DNA of 18,125 bases, from assembly GCA_964517665.1 (NCBI GenBank), contig CAZFCY010000101.1, positions 1 to 18,125 of the forward strand. The letters run 5' to 3'. Shown here in pieces: positions 11,873 through 18,125 of this stretch. Position 1 is the first letter of the stretch; every line of letters begins with the position of its first letter. Position numbers and translations under genes: made by a program. Origin of the DNA: Congregicoccus sp964517665. GTDB taxonomy: Bacteria; Verrucomicrobiota; Verrucomicrobiia; Opitutales; Opitutaceae. Below the pieces are notes generated by a model. It was not told where the DNA came from. It made no database searches and saw only the letters and a list, made by a program, of their open reading frames with translations.

Positions 11873-12271
11873 TCAAGAGTCGAGATAGACGGCGATCAAC
11901 AGCCCGCGGAAGTCCTGCGGGCCGATCGTCCAGGGATCGACGTCGTGATTGTTGTCGCCCCGGGTGATCAAGCGCCCGTTCTCCAGCCGGCGCACGACGC
12001 GGTGCGTCACCGGCACGGAATCGATCGGGCAGTGAAACGAAATGACGTCGCCCGGTCGCACCTGCGCAAAGGGCACGCGCTGGTAGATCAGCCAGTCATT
12101 CTCGGTCAGCGTCGGCTCCATGCTCCCCGTGGGCAGGAGGCGGCCGACCCACGTGTCCGGCATGGTCGTCATGACCGCGCTGGCCCAGAGCGACGCCCTG
12201 ACGTTGGCGGAGAACAGATATCCCAGCCCGAGAGAGCACCAAATGCAGAGGAGAACAATCGGTCGTTTCAT
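11873..12271 (-). CDS. signal peptidase I, SipW/ER-type (Ser-His)
   Basis: 132-aa membrane-bound serine peptidase (S26 family) that removes signal peptides at the outer face of the inner membrane. One N-terminal helix (about 5-22) anchors it. The nucleophile is S50 in 'LPTGSMEPTL'. Where typical bacterial LepB has the lysine base, this protein has 'VTHRVVRR' with H90, followed by 'RGDNNHDVDPW' (104-113). That is the arrangement of archaeal, ER and Firmicutes SipW-type enzymes. Length agrees with these short forms. ATG 12271 is chosen because the helix starts five residues in. A GTG at 12310 with GGAGGAG inside the first codons would add 13 residues and cannot be excluded. No obvious substrate gene adjoins it. 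Confidence 0.85.
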   Translation of the reverse strand: MKRPIVLLCIWCSLGLGYLFSANVRASLWASAVMTTMPDTWVGRLLPTGSMEPTLTENDWLIYQRVPFAQVRPGDVISFHCPIDSVPVTHRVVRRLENGRLITRGDNNHDVDPWTIGPQDFRGLLIAVYLDS

Positions 12272-12347
12272 CGAAGAATCGCTCAAGCGGGTAAACGTCG
12301 TCTCCTCCACTGTGCTTGAACCTTTCCCCTACGGCAAAGCCGGATGA

Positions 12348-12484
12348 GCGGTAAACGCGCCGTCAAAGCGCTTGTTCACATGCGCGATGAAGATGGGACC
12401 GCTCTTGCGGGAGCGTGCCCGGGCGCGGCAAGCCGCGCTCCTGCGAGGCGGCTTGAAAGCGCGTGGGAACAAGCCGCTTACCGC
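12348..12484. repeat. nested inverted-repeat element with REP-like core
   Basis: Three nested pairs are seen. GCGGTAA (12348-12354) pairs with TTACCGC (12478-12484). GCTTGTTC (12370-12377) pairs with GAACAAGC (12467-12474). GCGGGAGCG (12407-12415) matches CGCTCCTGC (12436-12444) with one mismatch. At the core is GCGCGGC-AA-GCCGCGC (12423-12438). The outer right arm contains the stop codon of the GH144 gene. It may serve as the terminator of that gene and belongs to the GCTCCT-type REP-like set. Confidence 0.55.
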
Positions 12485-14703
12485 GCCGGATCAGCCTTGA
12501 AGCCGATGGCTTCCAGCGCCGGGGCGATTTCGGGGTTGGCCATGAACTTCTCCCACACCAGGCCTGTGCGGTGGTTTTCGATCATGACCACGATCGGCGC
12601 CTGATTCAGCGCCATGTAGTCCTCGTCGAACCAGTTGAGGGTTTCGTTGAAGCCGTCGTGAAAACCGAAGATGCCCCAGACCTTTGCCCCGAGGTTCCGG
12701 TAGAAATGCTTCAGCGCGGCGAGCGATTCCTCCGGCGTGTAGGGCATCGAGGAGAGCGCGGCCATGCAGTTGATCGTGCCGTTGTCGTCGCGGGGCAGGG
12801 CGCGCCCGCCGCCGGAGTTGACCCCGGCCGACCGGCCCCAGCAATCGGGCCCGTAACCGGCGAAACCGCGGGGATTCTCGATCGAGTAGGCGCGGCTGAT
12901 CAGATTGATGGCGCGGTTGTTGTCGAAATAGTTCGTATAGCGATCGCGAATGCCGCGCGGGTCGAAGCCCATGAAGGAGAAGTGCGTGAAGAACAACTCG
13001 CCGCCGTTGCCCACGCCGACGTCGAGCTTGATGCCGTGGTAGCTGTTTCCGTTGATATAGTGATCGCCGTCCGTCGTCCGTCCCCAGCCCTGGCGATAGC
13101 GCGCGTGGCGATCGGAAGTTCCGGCCCATCCTGTATGGTACATATCGGCGGGAATCGGATGCGTCGGTGAGGCGATGCCGAGGAGATAGACGATCTGCGT
13201 CTCGTTCCAGCCGATGAGCGGATGACTGATGTGGAACTCGTGATCCGGCGACCAGTGCCAGTAAAGCACGTCGCTGTCCGGCGTCTTTCGATACCAGTCC
13301 CATTCGACCTCCTCCCACAGGCGTGTCGTCGTGCGGCGGATTTCCTCCTCGGCCGCGGTGTCGCGGTCGAAATAGTGCCGCGCGGCGAGAAAGCCCTGGA
13401 TGACGAAGGCCGTCTCGACCAGGTCGGCGCCGTTGTCGTATTTGCCGAAGAAAGGGATGACCTTGCCCGTGTTGCCGTCGAGAAAGTGCGGCCAGACGCC
13501 GTGGAAGCGATCCGCGCCTTCGAAGAAACGCACGATTTTCAACATGCGTTCGACACCCTGCTCGCGCGTGATGAACCCGCGTTCGATCGCGACGAGCAGC
13601 GCCATGATGCCGAAACCGTTGCCGCCGGTCGCGATGAGGTTCTCGTTGCCGGGAAAAATCTCGGGCGCCATGCCCGCATTGGGGTGCCCGGCCTCCCAAT
13701 AATAGCGGAAGCACGCGGCCTGGACCATGTCGAGCAGCTCGTCGTCGGTCATCGCGCGCGTGCCGGCCGCCGGGGACGGATCGGAGAGAGGCGACTCGTT
13801 TCCGGCGAGATCGAGCGCGCTCACGCGATAAAAGGCGCTTTTTCCGGTCTCCCCGATGAAATCCTCGTAGCGCCGCCACGTGTTTCGCTGCGTGCCCACC
13901 GCCGTGTAGTCGTTCCCATCCCAGGAGCGGTAGATGCGATATTCCAGCACATCGGGCGCCGTGCTCGGCTGCCACGAAATATCGATGTGACGCTCGAAGC
14001 CCTTCGCCTCGACCGCGCCCGGCGGCGGCGGCGCATCAGTGTCGATGTGACCTCCATGAATGATGCGCAGGTCGTCGATATAAAGCGTGTGCTCCGCGCC
14101 ATCGTCCAGGCCCTGCGTGAAGGTGACGCTGACGGCGTCGCGAAGCTGGAAAGTGGCCTCCGAGGTTCCTCTCGTCGCAGGGACCGCGATGCCGAAGGGC
14201 AGCCTGACCTCCGTCCATTGGCCCGCGGGAATGCGCTCGTCGCCGGTCGCCAGCGTGAGCGAGGGCGTGCCGAGGTCGTTCTTGTCCTGCATGAACACGC
14301 GGGGCGAGTTCGCCTCGGTGATCGTGTTCTCCGAATAACACCAGAAGGCGAGGGTGTCGCCCTGCAGCTCGAAATCGCGCCAGTCCCTTCCCGGATCGCG
14401 CAGCACCATTCTCCAGTCTCCGCCCGGCGCGGATTTCCATTGCAGCTTCAACGCGTTCGGCGGGCTTTTGTATCGATCCGTCGTCGTGGGAAACCTTCCG
14501 CCGCTCGTCTCGAGCGCGCTGGGCGCGACGCTATGGGTGTCGCTGTGATAATAGCCGCCGTCCGCCGGCGCGTTGTCGAAAACGACGTGCTGGTCGTAGT
14601 GAACGACCTGCGCGGCGGCAAAGCAGAAAGACGCAAGGAATGCTGCCGCGAGGACGTGCGCGCGGTGAAGGCGGAACGCAGGATTCGACGAGGATGTGGG
14701 CAT
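12478..14703 (-). CDS. secreted GH144-family (glycoamylase-like) beta-glucanase
   Basis: 741-aa secreted enzyme. Signal peptide at 1-31 (basic start, then VLAAAFLASFCFAAA). Residues about 33-220 form a beta-rich jelly-roll module, probably carbohydrate-binding, ending 'HTLYIDDLRIIHGG'. A fibronectin-III-like domain follows at about 224-312 ('PPPPGAVEAKGFERHIDISW'). Residues 318-741 are the alpha-helical glycoamylase-like catalytic domain (Pfam Glycoamylase; CAZy GH144). Signatures are 'FRYYWEAGHP', 'ATGGNGFGIMALLVAIERGF', 'DGNTGKVIPF', 'DLVETAFVIQGFLAARHYF' (D427, E430), 'YWHWSPD' and 'GWNETQIVYLLGIASPTHP' (E501). GH144 enzymes characterised so far are endo-beta-1,2-glucanases; D427, E430 and E501 fit the acidic residues proposed there. 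ATG 14703 is chosen for the signal peptide. It is divergent from a TonB-dependent receptor. Confidence 0.88.
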   Translation of the reverse strand: MPTSSSNPAFRLHRAHVLAAAFLASFCFAAAQVVHYDQHVVFDNAPADGGYYHSDTHSVAPSALETSGGRFPTTTDRYKSPPNALKLQWKSAPGGDWRMVLRDPGRDWRDFELQGDTLAFWCYSENTITEANSPRVFMQDKNDLGTPSLTLATGDERIPAGQWTEVRLPFGIAVPATRGTSEATFQLRDAVSVTFTQGLDDGAEHTLYIDDLRIIHGGHIDTDAPPPPGAVEAKGFERHIDISWQPSTAPDVLEYRIYRSWDGNDYTAVGTQRNTWRRYEDFIGETGKSAFYRVSALDLAGNESPLSDPSPAAGTRAMTDDELLDMVQAACFRYYWEAGHPNAGMAPEIFPGNENLIATGGNGFGIMALLVAIERGFITREQGVERMLKIVRFFEGADRFHGVWPHFLDGNTGKVIPFFGKYDNGADLVETAFVIQGFLAARHYFDRDTAAEEEIRRTTTRLWEEVEWDWYRKTPDSDVLYWHWSPDHEFHISHPLIGWNETQIVYLLGIASPTHPIPADMYHTGWAGTSDRHARYRQGWGRTTDGDHYINGNSYHGIKLDVGVGNGGELFFTHFSFMGFDPRGIRDRYTNYFDNNRAINLISRAYSIENPRGFAGYGPDCWGRSAGVNSGGGRALPRDDNGTINCMAALSSMPYTPEESLAALKHFYRNLGAKVWGIFGFHDGFNETLNWFDEDYMALNQAPIVVMIENHRTGLVWEKFMANPEIAPALEAIGFKADPAR

Positions 14704-14812
14704 ATACTTCGGGGTTTGACGGGTCTGGGGGGACGATGTGCGGGCGGCGCTGACTGTCGAGAGCACCGGAAAGCGGGGAGCGATGACGAAAGGAACCAGC
14801 AGTGAAGCGGCC

Positions 14813-14824
14813 GCAAACGATTGC
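14813..14824. promoter_or_regulatory. LacI-type operator-like site 1
   Basis: GCAAACGATTGC has GCAA/TTGC arms around a central CG-containing core, the form expected of LacI/GalR-family operators. It lies 110 bp upstream of the GH144 start. Confidence 0.35.
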
Positions 14825-14832
14825 AAAGGGGG

Positions 14833-14847
14833 CGAAACGCCGTTTCG
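14833..14847. promoter_or_regulatory. palindrome CGAAAC-GCC-GTTTCG
   Basis: A 6-bp perfect inverted repeat with a 3-bp spacer, nine bases from operator-like site 1. It has the AAACG/CGTTT words also found in the other two sites, though with a different spacing. Confidence 0.3.
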
Positions 14848-14962
14848 GCCGCCGCGACCGGCGAGGGGCGCAAACGACACAAGTGCCACGCGGCCAATGC
14901 AATCTTTGCGCAATCGGGGTTGCCGAAGAATGCGGGCGGCGAAGTCGCTTTTTTGCTTGCTC

Positions 14963-14976
14963 TGCAAACGTTGTCA
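14963..14976. promoter_or_regulatory. LacI-type operator-like site 2
   Basis: TGCAAACGTTGTCA matches 13 of 14 positions of the cre-like pattern TGWAANCGNTNWCA used by LacI/GalR-family regulators, with the typical central CG. It sits in the middle of the divergent region, so it could act on either gene. Confidence 0.4.
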
Positions 14977-15143
14977 TTGAGGATGGCGATGTCAACCCTC
15001 TCGATTCGAGGCAACCCCATTCACGACAGTCAGCTCCATGCCTTCGGCCGCAAGCGCGCGTTTACCCCAGGTTGCACCGGCGTTCAATACGCGACCCCGC
15101 CACTTTCACGGGGCCGTGTATATGTTCTGCGTCGGCGCAATCC

Positions 15144-15161
15144 GGCGAGGCGTGCCTCGCC
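15144..15161. repeat. GC-rich hairpin in the receptor leader
   Basis: GGCGAGGC-GT-GCCTCGCC is a perfect 8-bp inverted repeat, 79 bp before the receptor start. It may be a REP-like element or a leader hairpin; there is no following T-run. Confidence 0.4.
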
Positions 15162-15239
15162 CGGGGCGCCTCCATCGGGCACGCCATGAACCCAACCCCG
15201 CGGTCTCTGTCCGTTCGTTGCAACAGATACCCTAGACCC

Positions 15240-18125
15240 ATGAAACCGAACATATCCCGAAAGTTCGCGTCGGTCCTTGCACTGACGCTCTGTCTTCCTC
15301 CCGGCATAATGGCCCAGGCGACATCGCCTTCGTCCGGCGGCGCTCGAGCCGAGCCCGCGGAGGAGGTCATCGCCCTCGACACCCTTGTCATCGACACCGA
15401 CCGTGACCGCGGCTATATCGCCGTGGATGCGCTGGCCGGCGGCCGCACCAATACGCCGATCAAGCTCACCCCGGCCGCGATGTCGTCTCTTACCCGGACG
15501 TTCATAGACGACCTGGGCATTCAAGATGTCCGTCAGGCGCTCAGTTGGGCGCCGAATGTCGTCCCGCAGGATCCGCTCGCCGGCACGGGCTTTGGCGGGC
15601 AGGCGTTTGGCCAGTGGTCCTTCAATTTCCGCGGCGTTGGCGCCGGCCAGCAAGGGGGGCCCGGACCGACGCGAAACTACTTCACGTTCTTCGAAAATGC
15701 GGATGCGTACAACGTCGAGCGCGTCGAGTTCACCCGCGGGCCCAACGGAATTCTCTTCGGCCTCGGAACAGTCGGCGGCACGCTTTCCACCTACACGAAG
15801 ATTCCACGGCTGGACAGGACGTTCTTCAGCCCGGCGGTCATCGCCGATGATCATGGCAGCCTTCGTTTCGAGGCGGATTACAATGTGGCCGCGACCGACG
15901 ATTTCGCGCTTCGCGTGAACGCCCTTTACGATCAACCCCGCGGCTGGCGCGAGGGGGATGAAAGCGAGAAACAAGCCGTGACCGTCGCGCTGCTCTACAA
16001 GCTGACCGACCGGACGCGCCTGCGCCTGGAGATAGAAGGCTCGAAGACGGAGCAGACTTTGTTCTCGTCGCACATGAAGGACAAGTTTTCCAGTTGGGAC
16101 GGGGTCACTGCCTCCCAGACCTGGGGCGCGGAGCCGACCGGCGGATCCGCGCCATGGACGAAAATCGGAAACGCGGGCGCGTGGGGCGACTGGCTGCAGG
16201 CGCTGCCGGTATATATTCCCAGCCTGGGCGAGAAGGGCCTCCTGCCATGGGGACGGTCCGTCGACGGGGAGTATATGGGCGGCTTCGCCTCCCGCAGCCC
16301 GCTGGTCGATCAGGGTCAGGCGCTGCCACTGGCTCCTTATCGCGGCTGGTACCCCGATAAAATCAAGCTGCCGTGGGAGGACACCTGGTCGGACATGAGC
16401 AACTCCCCGCTTCGCGGGAGCAAGGACTGGACGTGGGGCCACGGTCTCAAGACGGTCGACTACGAAAACCTTACGGCGTTTATCGATCACAGTTTCAACG
16501 AGAAGCTCGATCTGCAACTCGGCTTTTTCACCTACGACACATCCACGGTCGTGAGGGACTACGAGGATACGGGAGGCGCCGCGGTGGACATCAACAGGCA
16601 ACTGCCCGACGGATCGGCCAATCCGAACTTCGGCAAGACCTTCGCGGACTTTTTTCTCAGCAAGCAGACGCAGGATCGCTCGGTCGACGAGTATAGGGCC
16701 CAGTTGAACTACAAGATCAACGGCACGCTGTTCGGCTCGGAGTTCGACCAGAGGTTCTCCCTCTCCGCGTCCGAGCGCACCACGAAGATCTCGGCCCGCC
16801 AATACCTCGGCCAGGTTGCCAACAGCCCGTGGATCACGAATCCGTACGATTGGGTCCACAACATGATCTTCGGCCGCATTTATCTCGATCAACCGAACCA
16901 CCTGCCCCGCATACCCGAAGTGCTCAACGGATATGCGGTCGTGTACGCGCCGAAGGCCGACGGCTATTGGTTCGACTTCGACGACGAGTTCGATCTGACG
17001 AGCTATGCTCTCTTCTCGAACACGCGCATGCTCGACGATCGTTTGAGCATTGCGCTCGGCGCCCGGCGGGACAGCTACGACGAGCGGCTCGTTTCGCTCC
17101 GCCGCGACACCTCGGGCCTGCCGAGCCAGCCCCCGCGGGACACGATCACCAGGGAGAGCGACAGCGGCACGACCTACACGGCGGGAGCCATTTATTATTT
17201 CGGATGGCTCGGTGTTTTCGCCAATTACTCGGAAAGCCTGCTGCCGCCGAATGCCGGATCCCAGCCCTACATCGACGGCACTCGACCCGGCCCCGAGAGG
17301 AACAAGGGCTACGATCTCGGCTTTCGCGTCTCCACCGAAGACGGCAAATACTACGCGAGCCTGAGCCGGTACGATTCCACTTCGAAAAACAGGAACGTCG
17401 AAAACCCGGTCGGCCTGCGCGGCATCTGGCAGGCGTACAACGTCGCGCGTGGCGCGAATCAGGACGACAGCCTCGGGGCGCTCGCCTATTCCGACACCCA
17501 GGCGCTGGAGGCGAGCGGATACGAATTCGAGATTACCGCCAATCCGCTGCCCAACCTTCGTCTTCAGGCGAGTTATGCGGTTCCGGACACGAAGATCACC
17601 GATTTCTATCCGATGAGCCGCGCGCACGTCGCCGAGAACCTGTCTGCCTGGAACACGCAGCTCGATCAGACGGCGAACCCCGATCACGCGGCCAACCTTC
17701 GCAATGCCATCGCGGGCGTGCAGGATGCGCTCGCCCAGGCGACCGGTGGCAACCCGCAACAGGGCCAGGTCGATTACACCGCCTCGCTTTTCGCAAACTA
17801 CACGTTCACCGGCGGCGCGGTGGAGGGATTGTCGGTGGGCGCGGGCGGCACGTTCACCGGTCGCAGGTACCTGCTGAGCGCGAACGACATCGTGCAGTAC
17901 GGCAATTCGCTCAAAAGCTTCAACGCCGTGATCGCCTACGACACCAAGATCGGTCGGACCGGCGTTCGCCTCGCCCTGAATATCGACAATATTTTCGACT
18001 ACGACGATCCCTTGATTGCCGGGTACCACTGGGGATATGTCGATGAATCCGGGCGCCGCGTGCAGGAGTCCTACTACTTCCAGGCGCCTCGGACATTCCG
18101 CCTCAGCGCGCGTTTTACCTTCTGA
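15240..18125 (+). CDS. TonB-dependent outer-membrane receptor
   Basis: 961-aa outer-membrane active transporter, complete with the stop at the last base of the window. A signal peptide spans residues 1-25 ('ISRKFASVLALTLCLPPGIMA'-like, ending before Q26). The acidic 'EEVIALDTLVID' (41-52) occupies the position of a TonB box. The plug domain runs from about 55 to 190 and includes 'DVRQALSWAPNVV', 'FNFRGVG', 'NVERVEFTRGPNGILFG' (158-174) and 'GGTLSTYTK'. The remainder is a 22-strand type barrel with alternating aromatic strands, closing 'FRLSARFTF' with the C-terminal Phe needed for insertion. It resembles the large Opitutaceae-type receptors annotated as siderophore or carbohydrate receptors. 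Divergence from a GH144 glucanase suggests oligosaccharide uptake. ATG 15240 is chosen for the signal peptide; ATG 15186 is in frame but poorer. Confidence 0.92.
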   Translation: MKPNISRKFASVLALTLCLPPGIMAQATSPSSGGARAEPAEEVIALDTLVIDTDRDRGYIAVDALAGGRTNTPIKLTPAAMSSLTRTFIDDLGIQDVRQALSWAPNVVPQDPLAGTGFGGQAFGQWSFNFRGVGAGQQGGPGPTRNYFTFFENADAYNVERVEFTRGPNGILFGLGTVGGTLSTYTKIPRLDRTFFSPAVIADDHGSLRFEADYNVAATDDFALRVNALYDQPRGWREGDESEKQAVTVALLYKLTDRTRLRLEIEGSKTEQTLFSSHMKDKFSSWDGVTASQTWGAEPTGGSAPWTKIGNAGAWGDWLQALPVYIPSLGEKGLLPWGRSVDGEYMGGFASRSPLVDQGQALPLAPYRGWYPDKIKLPWEDTWSDMSNSPLRGSKDWTWGHGLKTVDYENLTAFIDHSFNEKLDLQLGFFTYDTSTVVRDYEDTGGAAVDINRQLPDGSANPNFGKTFADFFLSKQTQDRSVDEYRAQLNYKINGTLFGSEFDQRFSLSASERTTKISARQYLGQVANSPWITNPYDWVHNMIFGRIYLDQPNHLPRIPEVLNGYAVVYAPKADGYWFDFDDEFDLTSYALFSNTRMLDDRLSIALGARRDSYDERLVSLRRDTSGLPSQPPRDTITRESDSGTTYTAGAIYYFGWLGVFANYSESLLPPNAGSQPYIDGTRPGPERNKGYDLGFRVSTEDGKYYASLSRYDSTSKNRNVENPVGLRGIWQAYNVARGANQDDSLGALAYSDTQALEASGYEFEITANPLPNLRLQASYAVPDTKITDFYPMSRAHVAENLSAWNTQLDQTANPDHAANLRNAIAGVQDALAQATGGNPQQGQVDYTASLFANYTFTGGAVEGLSVGAGGTFTGRRYLLSANDIVQYGNSLKSFNAVIAYDTKIGRTGVRLALNIDNIFDYDDPLIAGYHWGYVDESGRRVQESYYFQAPRTFRLSARFTF

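Larger units (their letters stand above)
14704..15239. other. 536-bp divergent control region, GH144 / TonB receptor
   Basis: No gene is supported here; the frame upstream of the receptor stays open but has no protein character. It holds three operator-like palindromes (14813-14824, 14833-14847, 14963-14976), a TTGCGCAA octamer near 14905, and a GC-rich hairpin at 15144-15161. Promoters for both genes must lie here; I could not place -35/-10 boxes with confidence. Confidence 0.55.

Noticed and set aside
13222..14805. Plus-strand 527-aa frame opposite the GH144 gene
   Set aside because: It is an antisense shadow; the minus-strand protein has a signal peptide and conserved catalytic-domain motifs.
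14802..15239. N-terminal extension of the TonB receptor
   Set aside because: The open frame covers the divergent control region; the signal peptide begins at 15240.
15084..18029. Minus-strand 981-aa frame opposite the TonB receptor
   Set aside because: Long antisense frames are expected at this GC content; it has no domain, and the plus-strand receptor is complete from signal peptide to terminal Phe.

Overview
The window is GC-rich chromosomal DNA that looks like a member of the Verrucomicrobiota, most likely Opitutales/Opitutaceae. I infer this from the style of the large TonB-dependent receptor at the right end, the triple TonB-C protein, a GH144-type glycoside hydrolase and the abundant low-complexity and REP-like intergenic repeats. 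This is pattern recognition, not a database result. No rRNA, tRNA or CRISPR array was seen.

Left part (1-4500), accessory in character. A 109-bp MITE-like element with 15-bp inverted ends and a CTAA target duplication sits against the stop codon of an orphan secreted protein of visibly lower GC. A divergent secreted protein follows, built of three TonB C-terminal domains. Next come two convergent, apparently decayed toxin-antitoxin modules around a REP-like hairpin. Then come rlmJ (23S rRNA m6A2030 methyltransferase), a repeat- and hairpin-rich 412-bp spacer, and a small three-helix membrane protein.

Middle part (4500-12300), housekeeping. A minus-strand DEAD-box RNA helicase with a long charged N-terminal tail is divergent from sufS-sufU (Fe-S cluster sulfur mobilisation). 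The shared intergenic region carries a perfect FNR-type palindrome. A small Cys-rich PAS protein converges on sufU. Then follow an EamA-type permease, a TerC-family membrane protein, a convergent DoxX-family membrane protein, and a signal peptidase of the Ser/His (SipW/ER) type. A perfect 42-bp palindrome lies between the last two.

Right part (12300-18125), glycan use. A secreted GH144-family glucanase is divergently arranged with a 961-aa TonB-dependent outer-membrane receptor. The 536-bp region between them holds LacI-type operator-like palindromes. The pair is most simply read as a beta-1,2-glucan (or related oligosaccharide) capture and degradation locus.

The least explained pattern is the set of short purine-rich tracts, with 7-bp periodicity in the two clearest cases, that contain or directly follow the stop codons of four genes (TonB-like, rlmJ, helicase, sufS). 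Because 7 and 14 are not multiples of 3, the TAG/TGA in each unit falls in all three frames, so the tracts act on paper as all-frame stop arrays. A second recurrent pattern is a REP-like hairpin followed by GCTCCT.
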